Origin: Stenotrophomonas acidaminiphila
Lineage (GTDB): Bacteria > Pseudomonadota > Gammaproteobacteria > Xanthomonadales > Xanthomonadaceae
Length of the DNA stretch: 64,000 nucleotides
NCBI GenBank assembly: GCA_002951995.1
Contig: CP019797.1
Location: 2,464,501 to 2,528,500 of the forward strand
Direction of reading: 5' to 3'
Shown here: piece by piece, positions 9,061 to 18,524 of the stretch
Layout of the letters: every line of letters starts with the position of its first letter
Numbering within the stretch: position 1 is the stretch's first letter
The notes under the pieces: generated by a model
The model's database searches: none
Told to the model about the DNA's origin: nothing
The model's input: the letters and a program-made list of their open reading frames with translations, nothing else
Translations under genes and position numbers: made by a program

Positions 9061-9819
9061 ATGGCAGTGAATCCGGATTACGAACAGGCAGGCGAACTGA
9101 AGATCGGGCAGGTGGGCATCGCCAACCTGCGCATCCGCACCCTCGACGTGGAGCGGCTGGTACAGGAAATGCGCGAACGCGTGGCGCGCGCGCCCAAGCT
9201 GTTCGGGCGCGCGGCGGTGATCCTCGATTTCGGCGGCCTCAGCCGCGTTCCCGACCGTGCCAGTGCACAGGCGCTGCTGGACGGGCTGCGCGATGCCGGC
9301 GTGCTGCCGGTGGCGCTGGCCTATGGCACCAGCGAAATCGAGCAGCTCTCGGTCCAGCTCGGGCTGCCGCTGCTGGCCAAGTTCCGTGCCCAGTACGAAC
9401 GCGCCGATGCCGCCCCGCCGGCACCGGCCCCGGCGCCCGCTCCGGCCCGGCGCGCGCCCGAACCCGCACCGGCACCGGCACCGGCCGCGCAACCCGGGCG
9501 CATGCAGCTGGGCGCGGTGCGTTCGGGCCAGCAGCTGTACGCCGAGAACTGCGACCTGACCGTACTCTCAACGGTGGGCGCCGGCGCCGAGGTGATCGCC
9601 GACGGCAGCATCCATATCTACGGTACGCTGCGTGGCCGCGCCCTGGCCGGCGCGCAGGGCAATACCGGCGCCCGCATCTTCTGCCGCGACTTCCACGCTG
9701 AACTGGTCGCGATTGCGGGACGCTACAAGGTGCTGGACGATATTCCCGACAACCTGCGCGGCAAGGCCGTGCAGGTCTGGCTGGAGCAGGACCAGATCAT
9801 GATCGCTGCGCTGGATTGA
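9061..9819 (+). CDS. minC: Septum site-determining protein MinC
   Basis: Encodes 252 residues. The N-domain (about 1-110, ELKIGQVGIANLRIRTLD...AVILDFGGLS) inhibits FtsZ assembly. An Ala/Pro linker (about 118-147, repeated PAPAPAPA) follows. The C-domain (150-252) has the beta-helix signature VRSGQQLYAENCDLTVLSTVGAGAEVIADGSIHIYGTLRGRALAG and binds MinD. It lies upstream of minD and minE in the canonical order minC-minD-minE. It blocks division away from midcell. Confidence 0.97.
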   Translation: MAVNPDYEQAGELKIGQVGIANLRIRTLDVERLVQEMRERVARAPKLFGRAAVILDFGGLSRVPDRASAQALLDGLRDAGVLPVALAYGTSEIEQLSVQLGLPLLAKFRAQYERADAAPPAPAPAPAPARRAPEPAPAPAPAAQPGRMQLGAVRSGQQLYAENCDLTVLSTVGAGAEVIADGSIHIYGTLRGRALAGAQGNTGARIFCRDFHAELVAIAGRYKVLDDIPDNLRGKAVQVWLEQDQIMIAALD

Positions 9820-9855
9820 CGCGCAGCCCACCACGGAACATTCAGGAGAAATCCT

Positions 9856-10664
9856 TTGGCTGAAATCATCGTAGTCACCTCCGGCAAGGGCGGCGTCGGC
9901 AAGACCACCTCCAGCGCCAGCATCGCGTGCGGCCTGGCCCGGCGCGGCAAGAAGGTCGCCGTCATCGACTTCGACGTCGGCCTGCGCAACCTGGACCTGA
10001 TCATGGGCTGCGAACGCCGGGTGGTGTACGACTTCGTCAACGTCGTCCACGGCGAGGCCACGCTGAAGCAGGCCCTGATCAAGGACAAGCGCTTCGACAA
10101 CCTGTACGTGCTGGCCGCCTCGCAGACCCGCGACAAGGACGCGCTGAACAAGGAAGGCGTGGAGAAGGTGCTCAAAGACCTGGCCGCCGACGGCTTCGAC
10201 TTCATCATCTGCGACTCGCCGGCCGGCATCGAGAAGGGCGCGTTCCTGGCGATGTACTTCGCCGACCGCGCCGTGGTCGTGGTCAACCCGGAAGTGTCCT
10301 CGGTGCGCGACTCGGACCGCATCATCGGCCTGCTCGACTCCAAGACCGCCAACGCCGAGGCCGGCAAGAGCGTGCCCGCCTTCCTGCTGCTGACCCGCTA
10401 CAGCCCTGCGCGCGTGGAAAGCGGCGAGATGCTCAGCATCGGCGACGTGGAGGAAGTGCTGGGGCTCAAGGCGATCGGCGTGATCCCGAGTCCGGCGACG
10501 TGCTCAACGCCTCCAACAAGGGCGAGCCGGTGATCCTGGACACCGAATCCATGGCCGGCCAGGCCTATGAGGACGCGGTGGGCCGCATCCTGGGCGAGGA
10601 GCGCCCGATGCGCTTCATTTCGGTGGAGAAGAAGGGCTTCTTCAGCAAGCTGTTCGGAGGGTGA
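9856..10664 (+). pseudogene. minD: Septum site-determining ATPase MinD, interrupted by one -1 frameshift
   Basis: Starts at TTG behind AGGAGA. The deviant Walker A is SGKGGVGKTT; VIDFDVGLRNLDLIMGCE and IICDSPAGIEKGA are also present. The frame fails near position 10488 at GTGATCCCGAGTCC: inserting one G gives VIPESGDVLNASNKGEPV and restores the C-terminal membrane-targeting helix FFSKLFGG before TGA. Repaired length is 269 residues, matching E. coli MinD (270). MinD recruits MinC to the membrane and oscillates with MinE. With intact minC and minE on both sides, the break is most likely a base-calling error. Confidence 0.9.
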
Positions 10665-10666
10665 CG

Positions 10667-10924
10667 ATGGGACTGTTCGACATCTTCAAGGCGAAGAAGA
10701 GCACGGCCGAAACCGCCAAGAACCGCCTGCAGATCATCATCGCGCAGGAGCGCAGCACCCGCGGCGGCCCGGACTACCTGCCACTGCTGCAGCGCGAGCT
10801 GCTGGAAGTGATCAAGAAGTACGTCAACATCGACGCCGACGCGGTCAAGGTGGACCTGGTCAAGGACGGCGAGCACGACGTGCTCGACATTTCCGTGGCC
10901 CTGCCCGAAGGCCCGCAGGGCTGA
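10667..10924 (+). CDS. minE: Cell division topological specificity factor MinE
   Basis: Encodes 85 residues from ATG 10667, with GGAGG six bases upstream. The N-terminal [20 protein letters not shown] is the membrane-binding and MinD-activating region, including the LQIIIAQER segment; the C-terminal half forms the topological specificity domain. A GTG at 10661 would add two residues but overlaps the ribosome-binding site. It follows minD by two bases. The family is normally 80-90 residues. Confidence 0.96.
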   Translation: MGLFDIFKAKKSTAETAKNRLQIIIAQERSTRGGPDYLPLLQRELLEVIKKYVNIDADAVKVDLVKDGEHDVLDISVALPEGPQG

Positions 10925-10932
10925 TGCCGCGA

Positions 10933-10957
10933 GCCGGGACCGGCCGACGGTCCCGGC
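10933..10957 (+). terminator. GC-rich hairpin after minE
   Basis: A 9-bp perfect stem GCCGGGACC/GGTCCCGGC (10933-10941 with 10949-10957) begins nine bases after the minE stop. It lacks a T-run, so it may be a weak terminator or an mRNA 3'-end stabiliser. Confidence 0.45.
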
Positions 10958-10970
10958 CCCGCCTGTGACG

Positions 10971-11455
10971 ATGTCGACTCCGCCGGCCAACGCAGCCGCC
11001 GCCATCCTGTGCGTGGGCGATATCGCCTGGGACGCCGCGGCCACCCTGCTCGCGCGCCACGGCCTGCGCCTGAACCGGGTCGAGGACGGCGCGAAGATCC
11101 CCGGCAGCTACTGGGCGAACCCGAAGCCGGGATCATCGCCAGCGACGTCTACGTGCGCACCGACACCCCGGTGCACTCGATGCTGCACGAGGCCTGCCAC
11201 CTGATCGTGCTGCCACCGGAGCGGCGCGCGCTGGTGCATACCGACGCCACCGACTCGGTGCCCGAGGAAGACGCCACCTGCTACCTGCAGATCGTGCTCG
11301 CCGGGCAGCTGCCCGGGGTCGGCAGCGCGCGGCTGATGGCCGACATGGACGCCTGGGGCTATACCTACCGCCTGGGCTCCACCCGCGCCTGGTTCGAGCA
11401 CGATGCCGACGACGCCCGGCAATGGCTGCTCGAACGCGGCCTGCTGCCGGCCTGA
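10971..11455 (+). pseudogene. Putative zinc metalloprotein with HExxH motif, interrupted by one -1 frameshift
   Basis: The first frame reads MSTPPANAAAAILCVGDIAW...KIPGSYW. After adding one G to the G-run in TACTGGGCG near 11116 it continues GEPEAGIIASDVYVRTDTPVHSMLHEACHLIVLPPERR to TGA, about 161 residues. MLHEACHLI is an HExxH zinc-binding motif, and ATDSVPEEDATCYLQI could supply a third ligand. I do not recognise a named family; it may be a small gluzincin-like peptidase. It lies 46 bases after minE, so co-transcription is possible but unproven. Confidence 0.55.
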
Positions 11456-11527
11456 AGCGGCCGCCCCGGGCCGTGGCGAAAACACACCCGCGGCGCACGC
11501 GTGCCGTCGCTCCCGCGCGGCACCCGG

Positions 11528-12805
11528 CTACGGCCGCGACGCGCCCATGTCCAGGATCACCCGGGTACCGCGTTCGCGGCCCGAGTGGATGTCCAGTTTC
11601 CAGCCCAGGTGCTCGCACAGGCGGCCGATCAGGTCCAGGCCGATGCCGCTGCGCATGTTGCGTTCGCCGCGCGCGGTCTTGGCGTAGGCCGCGGCCACTT
11701 CCTCCGGGCTCATGCCGTGGCCCGGGTCCTCGATGGTCACCACCGCATGCGGCGTCAGCCACAGGCGGATCACACCGCGGTCGCTGTTCTCCAGCGCGTT
11801 GCGCAGCAGGTTGCCGACCGCCGCCTGCACCACGCCCACCGGCGCGACGATCGTGCACGGCGTGGCGTGCATCACTTCGACCGACAGCTCCTTGCCGCTG
11901 GCCAGGTAGGCATGGTCGGCCACGATCTCCGGCAACAGCTGCTCCAGCGCCAGCGGCTCGCTCAGCGCCGCCAGCCGCGCCGGGTCGCGCGCCAGCAGCA
12001 GCATCAGCTGGATCAGCTGCTCCATGCTCGACGCGGTGCTGCGCACCCGCTGCAGCTGCTGCTGCGCACGCGGCGGCAGCCCGGGCTGCTCCAGCGCCAG
12101 TTCGGCGGCGCCGGTGATCACCGCGATCGGCGTGCGCAGTTCGTGGCTGGCGGTACTGATGAAGGCGCGTTCGCGTTCGACGAAGCGCTCGTTGCGCTCC
12201 AGGTAATCGTTCACCGAATCGGCGATCACCTCCATTTCGCTGCTGCCGCGGGCAGCGACCTGCACGCGCTGGCCACTACGCTCGGGCTGCAGCGCGGCGA
12301 TATCGGCGGCCAGCCCGGCCAGCGGGCGCACCAGGCGGTTCATGCCGACCCACGCCATCAACAGGGTGACGACCACCATGGCGATCCCGGCCAGCACCGC
12401 CCAGCGGGTGATGAAGTGTTCCAGTTCGGCGAAATCGGTGATGTCCAGTACCAGCATCGTGCGCCCGAAGTCGCTGGTCTGGCGCACCATCACCGCGCTG
12501 CGGTGGCCTTCCAGCCGGACCCCGTCGTGCAGCCCCGGCGCCAGGTGCGCCAGCACGTCGGGAATGCCGTGGGCATCATGCTCGCTGAAGAAATGCAGGG
12601 TGTCCGAATCCTGCCAGCGGTAATCCGGGTCGGTACGCTTGTTTGCGATCACGCTGTCCAGTTCGGAGTTGAGCAGCGCCCGCCACACCGAGTGCTCGGC
12701 GCGCTCGTGCACGTAGTTGGCGGCGCTGAACACCACCAGGGTCAGCAGCGCCAGGTAGCTGGCCAGCCAGACCAGCAGCTTGCGCCGCAGCGTCCGCCGC
12801 TTCAT
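11528..12805 (-). CDS. OmpR-class sensor histidine kinase, likely envelope/lipid A sensor
   Basis: Encodes 425 residues. TM1 spans residues 9-29 and TM2 about 145-165, enclosing a periplasmic sensor domain of roughly 115 residues with many Asp/Glu/His (HFFSEHDAHG, DITDFAELEH). A HAMP-like region precedes the H-box FISTASHELRTPIAVITG. The ATPase domain has NLLRNALENS, EDPGHGMS and GIGLDLIGRL. Its ATG overlaps the stop of the response-regulator gene (ATGA). Both are divergent from the ArnT-PAP2-EptA genes, the arrangement expected for a PmrB/ColS-like sensor of cations or cationic peptides. That role is inferred from context. Confidence 0.85.
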   Translation of the reverse strand: MKRRTLRRKLLVWLASYLALLTLVVFSAANYVHERAEHSVWRALLNSELDSVIANKRTDPDYRWQDSDTLHFFSEHDAHGIPDVLAHLAPGLHDGVRLEGHRSAVMVRQTSDFGRTMLVLDITDFAELEHFITRWAVLAGIAMVVVTLLMAWVGMNRLVRPLAGLAADIAALQPERSGQRVQVAARGSSEMEVIADSVNDYLERNERFVERERAFISTASHELRTPIAVITGAAELALEQPGLPPRAQQQLQRVRSTASSMEQLIQLMLLLARDPARLAALSEPLALEQLLPEIVADHAYLASGKELSVEVMHATPCTIVAPVGVVQAAVGNLLRNALENSDRGVIRLWLTPHAVVTIEDPGHGMSPEEVAAAYAKTARGERNMRSGIGLDLIGRLCEHLGWKLDIHSGRERGTRVILDMGASRP

Positions 12806-13517
12806 CGCACGTCGCCCGCCGCCGCGCCGGCCATGGCCGGTGCGTCCGGCGCGCACAACCGGTAGCCCACGCGCGGCAGGGTATGCAGCAGTTTATCGGC
12901 GAACGGCCCGTCGACGCTGCGCCGCAGTTCGTAGATGTGCGAGCGGAGCATGTCGCCGTCGGGCGGCTCCTCGCCCCACAGTGCGTACTCCAGCTGGTCG
13001 CGCGGCACCGCCGCCGGGCTGGCGCGCATCAGCACTTCCAGCAGCTTGCGGCAGGCCGGGTACAGGTGCAGCAGGCGGCCGCCGCGCTGCACCTCCAGGG
13101 TAGCCAGGTCCAGGCGCAGGTCATGCACCTGCAGCACCTTGCGCGGGTTGCGGCCGCGCGTGCGCGCCAGCACCGCGTCCAGCCGCACCTCCAGTTCCGG
13201 CAGGGCAAAGGGCTTGGTCAGGTAGTCGTCGGCACCGGCGCGGAAACCGGCGATCTTGTCCGGCAGCTCGTCACGCGCGGTGAGCATGATCACCGGCACC
13301 TCGGAGCGGTGTTCCTCGCGCAGCCGCCGCAGCACTTCCGGCCCTTCCATGCGCGGCAGCATCCAGTCCAGCAGGATCGCGTCATAGGCATGGGTGGCGG
13401 CCAGGTGCAGCCCGGTCACGCCATCGGGGCGACATCGAGCACATGCCCGCGTGCCTCGAAATAGTCGAAAAGATTGGCGATCAGGTTGCGATTGTCTTCG
13501 ATGACCAGCAGCCGCAT
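12802..13517 (-). pseudogene. OmpR/PhoB-family response regulator, interrupted by one -1 frameshift
   Basis: Starts MRLLVIEDNRNLIANLFDYFEARGHVLDVAP. A frame break near position 13424 is fixed by one added G/C base (GCCCCGATGG to GCCCCGGATGG), giving VAPDGVTGLHLAATHAYDAILLDWMLPRMEGPEVL (phospho-acceptor Asp in LLDWMLP), then VIMLTARDE and DDYLTKPF. The winged-helix output domain ends RRSVDGPFADKLLHTLPRVGYRL. About 238 residues when repaired. It is upstream of and coupled to the kinase gene. It probably controls the divergent lipid A modification genes across the 200-bp intergenic region 13518-13716. Confidence 0.85.
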
Positions 13518-13716
13518 GTGCAGAACCCTTGGAATGGCGCCTCGCCGGCGGATGCGCGCCGGCGCCATCGGCGGCGGCGGACGGACCGGCGGTACCTGGC
13601 CATCGTAGCCCCAGCACTGGTCGGAGCGACGTCGAAACAGGTCACAATGCGCGCTACGACGCGCTTCCCACGCCGGCGGCGCGATCCTCCCCGTCCACTC
13701 CCAAGACGAGCCCAGC

Positions 13717-15432
13717 GTGCGCCCGACCCGCCTTCGATCCCCCGCCTCGTGGTACCTGTTGCTGGCGCTGGTGGTGGCCAGCCTGCTGGCCGGACTCGGC
13801 ATGCGCGAGCCCTCCCCGCCCGACGAGCCGCGGTTCGTGCTGGCCGCGCGGCAGATGGTGGAGACCGGGCAGTGGCTGCTGCCGCACCGCGGCAGCGAGC
13901 TGTATGCCGAAAAGCCGCCGACCTTCATGTGGATCCAGGCTGCCACCTACAAAGTGCTGGGCCACTGGAACATCGCCTTCCTGCTGCCGTCGCTGCTGGC
14001 CGCGCTGCTGACCCTGTGGCTCACCTGGGACCTGTCGCGGCGGCTGTGGAACCGGCGCGTGGCGCGCTACGCGGTGCTGGCGCTGTTCGTGTGCATCCAG
14101 TTCGGGCTGATGGCCAAGCGCGCGCAGATCGACATGGTGCTGGTGGGCATGACCACGCTGTCGCTGTGGGCGCTGCTGCGGCACACGTTGCTCGGGCCCG
14201 ACTGGAAACTGCTGGCACTGGGCGCCTTCGCTGCCGGCGTAGGCACGGTGACCAAGGGCGTGGGCTTCCTGCCGCTGCTGGCGCTGCTGCCCTGGGCCGC
14301 CTGGCGCTGGCGCCACCCCGGCGCGCCCGGCGCCGGGCGCGGCTGGGGCTGGTGGCTGCTGCTGCCGCTGTTCATTGCCGGTACCGGGGTGTGGCTGGCG
14401 CCGCTGGGCATTGCCCTGCTGAACAACCCCGACCCCGGCCTGCAGTCCTACGCCCACGAACTGCTGTTCAAGCAGACCGGCACCCGCTATGCCAATGCCT
14501 GGCACCACCACCAGCCGGCCTGGTACTACCTGCAGGTGATCGCCACGCTGTGGCTGCCGGGCAGCCTGCTGCTGCCGTGGCTGGTGCCGGCCTGGTGGCG
14601 GCGCCTGCGCCGGGCCGACCCGCGCTACATCGTGCTGCTGGGCTGGGCACTGCTGGTGCTGCTGTTCTTCAGCGCCAGCCCCGGCAAGCGCGAGGTCTAC
14701 ATCCTGCCGATGCTGCCGGCGCTGGCGGTGGCGGCCGCGCCGCTGCTGGCCGGCCTGCTGCGCCGTAGCGGCGTGCGCTGGGCGCTGCTGCTGTACGTGG
14801 CGCTGCTGGCGGTGGCGATGCTGGCGGTCGGCTACGACGCACTGCAGCACGCCGATGGCTGGGCGCAGCGCAGCGCGGCCAAACGCGCGATCGACCCGGC
14901 GGTGGTCCCACGGGTCGGCGCCTGGCTGCTGGGCTTCGGCATTGCCGCGCTGGTGCTGGTGGCGGCGCTGCGCCTGCGCCGCGCCGGGCTGGCCGCGGTG
15001 CTGGCCACGGTGCTGCTGTGGACGATGTACGGATTGGGGCTGATGCCGGCCCTGGACCCCTACAGCTCGGCCTCGGCGGTCATGGACAAGGTGCGCCAGC
15101 GCATCGGCGACGGCGAACTGGGCATGGTCGCCTGGCGTGAGCAGAACCTGCTGCAGACCCACCCGCAGGCGATGGACTTCGGCTTCAAGCGGCCGTGGCC
15201 CGAACAGTGGGAGATGGCCGGGCAGTGGGTGGCCGCCGCCCCGGAACGGCGCTGGCTGTTCGTCCTCAAGCAGGCCATGACCCCCTGCGCCGACCCGGCC
15301 GCGGTGATCGACATCGGCAGCGCCAACCGCAACCAGTGGCAGTTGCTGCCGGGCACCGCGCTGGATACCGCCTGCGTGGCCGCCACCCACGGCCAGGTCG
15401 CGGGAACGGCCGGCGAAACCGACGAGGACTGA
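13717..15432 (+). CDS. ArnT-like membrane glycosyltransferase (GT83 family)
   Basis: Encodes 571 residues from GTG 13717. About twelve hydrophobic helices follow a first periplasmic loop carrying SPPDEPRFVLAARQM, the acidic motif of ArnT/PMT-type GT-C enzymes, and YAEKPPTFMW. ArnT transfers 4-amino-4-deoxy-L-arabinose from undecaprenyl phosphate to lipid A; related GT83 enzymes carry other sugars, so the donor is not certain. Followed by PAP2 and EptA-type genes and divergent from a two-component system, it fits an inducible lipid A modification locus. Confidence 0.75.
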   Translation: MRPTRLRSPASWYLLLALVVASLLAGLGMREPSPPDEPRFVLAARQMVETGQWLLPHRGSELYAEKPPTFMWIQAATYKVLGHWNIAFLLPSLLAALLTLWLTWDLSRRLWNRRVARYAVLALFVCIQFGLMAKRAQIDMVLVGMTTLSLWALLRHTLLGPDWKLLALGAFAAGVGTVTKGVGFLPLLALLPWAAWRWRHPGAPGAGRGWGWWLLLPLFIAGTGVWLAPLGIALLNNPDPGLQSYAHELLFKQTGTRYANAWHHHQPAWYYLQVIATLWLPGSLLLPWLVPAWWRRLRRADPRYIVLLGWALLVLLFFSASPGKREVYILPMLPALAVAAAPLLAGLLRRSGVRWALLLYVALLAVAMLAVGYDALQHADGWAQRSAAKRAIDPAVVPRVGAWLLGFGIAALVLVAALRLRRAGLAAVLATVLLWTMYGLGLMPALDPYSSASAVMDKVRQRIGDGELGMVAWREQNLLQTHPQAMDFGFKRPWPEQWEMAGQWVAAAPERRWLFVLKQAMTPCADPAAVIDIGSANRNQWQLLPGTALDTACVAATHGQVAGTAGETDED

Positions 15433-15483
15433 ACGCGGCGCGGGGTTAACGCCGCGGCAACGGGGCTCCGACCAGTCTCCGAC

Positions 15484-16299
15484 ATGGCCGCCACCACCAT
15501 GCGGCCATTCATCGTCGAAGGCTCCGCATCCGTGCCTGCCATCCCCTCCCCGCCGCCCCCCTATGCGCTGCCCGCGCCCGGCCTTGCCGCCACCCGGCGC
15601 GGCTTCCTGGCCCGCCACCTGCTGCTCCCGCTGCTGCTGTCCATGGCCGCCAGCTTGGTGTTGATGGCCGGCAACGGCGACCAGTGGCTGGCCGACCAGC
15701 TCTACCGCTGGGAGGGCGGCCGCTGGGCGTTCCGCGACGCCTGGTGGACCACCCACGTCATCCACCGCGGCGGCAAGAACCTGAGCACCGTGGCCGCGGT
15801 GCTGGTGATGCTGGCGCTGCTGCGCGCCTGCGTGGATACCCGCTGGAAGGCGCTGCGCCGGCCGCTGCTGTACCTGCTGCTGGCGGTGGGCCTGTCCACT
15901 GGCGTGGTTGCCCTGCTCAAGTCCATGACCCACATGGATTGCCCCTGGGACCTGGAGCGCTACGGCGGCCTGCGCCCGTTCATCGGCCTGTTCGAGCCGC
16001 GCCCGGTGGTGCTCGGCCACGCCGCCTGCTTCCCGGCCGGCCATGCCAGCGCCGGCTACGGCTGGGTGGCGCTGTACTTCTTCGCCCTGCAGGTACGCCC
16101 GCGCTGGCGCTGGGCCGCGCTGGCCGCGGCGGTGGCCACCGGGCTGCTGTTCGGCATTTCCCAGCAGCTGCGCGGCGCGCACTTTTTCTCGCATGATGTG
16201 TGGTCGCTGGCGGTCAGCTGGACCGTGGCGGTGCTGCTTTACCTGTTGATGTTCCCACCGGCCAAGGCCACCCCGTTCAAGGAAGAAACCCACGCATGA
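15484..16299 (+). CDS. PAP2-family phosphatase/phosphotransferase
   Basis: Encodes 271 residues; the start could also be ATG 15499. After a Pro-rich N-terminus there are six hydrophobic helices. PAP2 motifs are present as KSMTHMDCPW (motif 1), FPAGHASAGYGW (motif 2, PSGH variant) and RGAHFFSHDVWS (motif 3 with catalytic His and Asp). Enzymes of this type dephosphorylate lipid A or undecaprenyl pyrophosphate, or act as LpxT-like transferases. The stop overlaps the eptA start (ATGA), so the two are translationally coupled. Confidence 0.8.
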   Translation: MAATTMRPFIVEGSASVPAIPSPPPPYALPAPGLAATRRGFLARHLLLPLLLSMAASLVLMAGNGDQWLADQLYRWEGGRWAFRDAWWTTHVIHRGGKNLSTVAAVLVMLALLRACVDTRWKALRRPLLYLLLAVGLSTGVVALLKSMTHMDCPWDLERYGGLRPFIGLFEPRPVVLGHAACFPAGHASAGYGWVALYFFALQVRPRWRWAALAAAVATGLLFGISQQLRGAHFFSHDVWSLAVSWTVAVLLYLLMFPPAKATPFKEETHA

Positions 16300-17950
16300 G
16301 TACGGCTTCACCGCATCTGCCGACATCGACCAGCGCATTCGCACGGCTGCGCCGCTGGCGCCCGGAAATCTCCACCGAAACGCTGATCCTGCTGTCGAGC
16401 GCGTTCTTCGCCTTGGCCTGCAACGGCCTGTTCTGGCGCGACGCCCTGGCCACCAACCCGGCAGCGCGCTGTTCGCGGTGTCGCTGTTCGCCCTGCTGAT
16501 GGGCGTGCATGCGCTGCTGCTGGGCCTGCTGGTGTGGCGCTGGAACGCCAAGGTGCTGCTGACGATCCTGTTCGTCACCACCGCCTTCGCCACGCACTAC
16601 ATGAACAGCTTCAACGTCTATCTGGACGCGGACATGCTGCGCAACGTGCTGGCCACCGACCACAAGGAGTCGCGCGAGCTGATGACCCCGGCGCTGCTCC
16701 TGCCGCTGCTGGTGTATGCGCTGGTGCCCTGCGTGCTGCTGTGGCGGTTGCGCCTGCGCCGCCGCAGCTGGAGCCGCGCCCTGCTGTGGCGGCTGCTGTT
16801 CCTGGTGGGCGTGGTGGTGGTGTCCGGTGCCGGCACGCTGGCCTCGTTCCAGAACGTATCGGCGCTGATGCGCAACCACCGCGAGGTCCGTTACCTGGCC
16901 ACGCCGGCGAATTACCTGATCGCACTGAAGCAGAACCTGGTCAGCTCCAACCCGATCAAGAACCAGCCCAAGCTGCCGCTCGGCACCGATGCCAGGGCCA
17001 CGCCGCGCGCGGCCGACAGCAAGCCGCGCCTGCTGGTGCTGGTGGTCGGCGAGACCGTGCGCGCGCAGAACTGGGGCCTCAACGGCTACGCCCGCCAGAC
17101 CACGCCGGAGCTGGCCAAGGCCGGGGTGATCAACTTCCCGGACATGCATGCCTGCGGCACCAGCACCGAGGTATCGCTGCCGTGCATGTTCTCGCCGTTC
17201 GGCCGCCACGACTACGACGCCAGGAAGATCCGCGCCCACCAGTCGCTGCTGCACGTGCTCCAGCATGCCGGCATCGCCACGCTGTGGCGCGACAACCAGT
17301 CCGGCTGCAAGGGCGTGTGCGAAGGGCTTGAGACCCAGCGGATGGACGACGCCACCAAGCCCGGACTGTGCGCCGATGGCCGCTGCATGGACGAGATCCT
17401 GCTCGACGACCTGGCCGCGCAGGTGCGTGCCCGGCCGGGCGACCGCGTGGTCGTCCTGCACCAGCTGGGCAACCACGGCCCCAGCTATTTCCAGCGTTAC
17501 CCGGCGGCGTTCCGCCAGTTCGTGCCGACCTGCGACACCCCGGACCTGGGCAAGTGCAGCCGCGGCCAGATCGTCAACAGCTACGACAACGCCATCCGCT
17601 ACACCGACCATTTCCTGGCCCGCACCATCGCCACCCTGCGCGACATGCAGGACTACGACACGGCGATGATCTACCTCTCCGACCACGGCGAATCGCTGGG
17701 CGAAAAGGGGCTGTACCTGCATGGCGTGCCGTACGCCATCGCGCCGGACGAACAGACGCGGGTACCGATGGTGATGTGGTTCTCCCCGCAGTTCGCCGCC
17801 AGCCGCGGACTGGACCTGCAGTGCCTGCGCGAGCGCGCGCGCCAGCGCAGCGACCACGACAACCTGTTCCCCTCGGTACTGGGGCTGATGCAGGTCACCA
17901 CCTCGGTGTACGAGCGCGAGCGCGACCTGTTCGCCGGGTGCGCCGGCTAG
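16296..17950 (+). pseudogene. eptA: EptA-type phosphoethanolamine-lipid A transferase, interrupted by one -1 frameshift
   Basis: The first frame (MSTASPHLPTSTSAF...FWRDALATNP) and second frame (SALFAVSLFALLMGVHALLLG...) join by adding one base near 16462. Repaired length is about 551 residues, typical of EptA/MCR enzymes. Five N-terminal helices are followed by a periplasmic sulfatase-fold domain: metal ligand Glu in VVGETVRAQ, nucleophile Thr near residue 291 in GTSTEVSLPC, and zinc ligands in LSDHGESLGEKGLYLHG. It adds phosphoethanolamine to lipid A and lowers polymyxin binding. ATGA-coupled to the PAP2 gene. The catalytic half is fully intact, so the break is probably a sequence error. Confidence 0.85.
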
Positions 17951-17985
17951 CAGCAGCCCCCGCGGGAGCGACACCATCGTTCCCG

Positions 17986-18457
17986 CGGCAAAGCGCCGCA
18001 GCTTCCCTCCAGCAACACGCCAGGGCCGCCTTTCCGCGATGGCTGCCCTGGGCGCTGCTGCCGGCGGCCTTCGCCGCGCTGCCCGCGATCTTCGTCAGGC
18101 GCGGCCAGCAGCAGGTCGATGCCGACCTGGCGATGCTGCCGCGTGCCATCGCCATCGTCACCGTGCCGGGCCTGTTCGCGGCCACCGCCGGCAAGTGGAG
18201 CAACCCGCTGGCGCTGCCCGGCAGGCCCCTGCCATGGCGGCTGCTCCCGGCGCTGGCCACCGGTGCATGGTGGTTGTGCTGTTGCCGTGCCGTGCAGCGC
18301 GCAGTTCCGCCTCGCAGGGGGCGCCCGTGGACACGCCCGGCGTGGTGCTGGTGGCGATGTTCGCCATCTCTTTCCTGCACGCGCGCCTGGCCGGGCGCGA
18401 ATGGCGGGAGTTGCGATGATCGGCGGCGGCGTGCTGCTGATGGCACTCAAGCGCTGA
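17986..18457 (+). pseudogene. Remnant of a small EamA/DMT-family permease
   Basis: Three frames together spell a typical roughly 140-residue EamA protein: WLPWALLPAAFAALPAIFVRRG then DLAMLPRAIAIV and NPLALPGRPLPW...ATGAWWLCC in one frame; SASQGAPVDTPGVVLVAMFAISFLHARLAGREW in the next; and GVAMIGGGVLLMALKR in the third. Both shifts (near 18300 and 18405) are -1, each repairable by one G. No ATG, GTG or TTG precedes the first frame after the eptA stop, so either another error lies upstream or the gene has lost its start. Transport substrate unknown. Confidence 0.6.
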
Positions 18458-18524
18458 CCCACCCCCTTGCCGCGGCCGCCGCGGCCCTCTAGCCTTCGCC
18501 GATCGAATACCACCGGGGAATCGC

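Noticed and set aside
8470-9819. A single 449-residue frame joining the acetyltransferase N-terminus to MinC
   Set aside because: It exists only because a one-base deletion near 8708 shifts the acetyltransferase into the minC frame. The middle part has no protein-like pattern, while the alternative frame completes a GNAT fold and stops just before the minC ATG.
10440-10664. Programmed frameshifting in minD
   Set aside because: No slippery heptamer or downstream pseudoknot is evident, and the same -1 pattern affects nine other sites in this part of the window, which points to sequence error.
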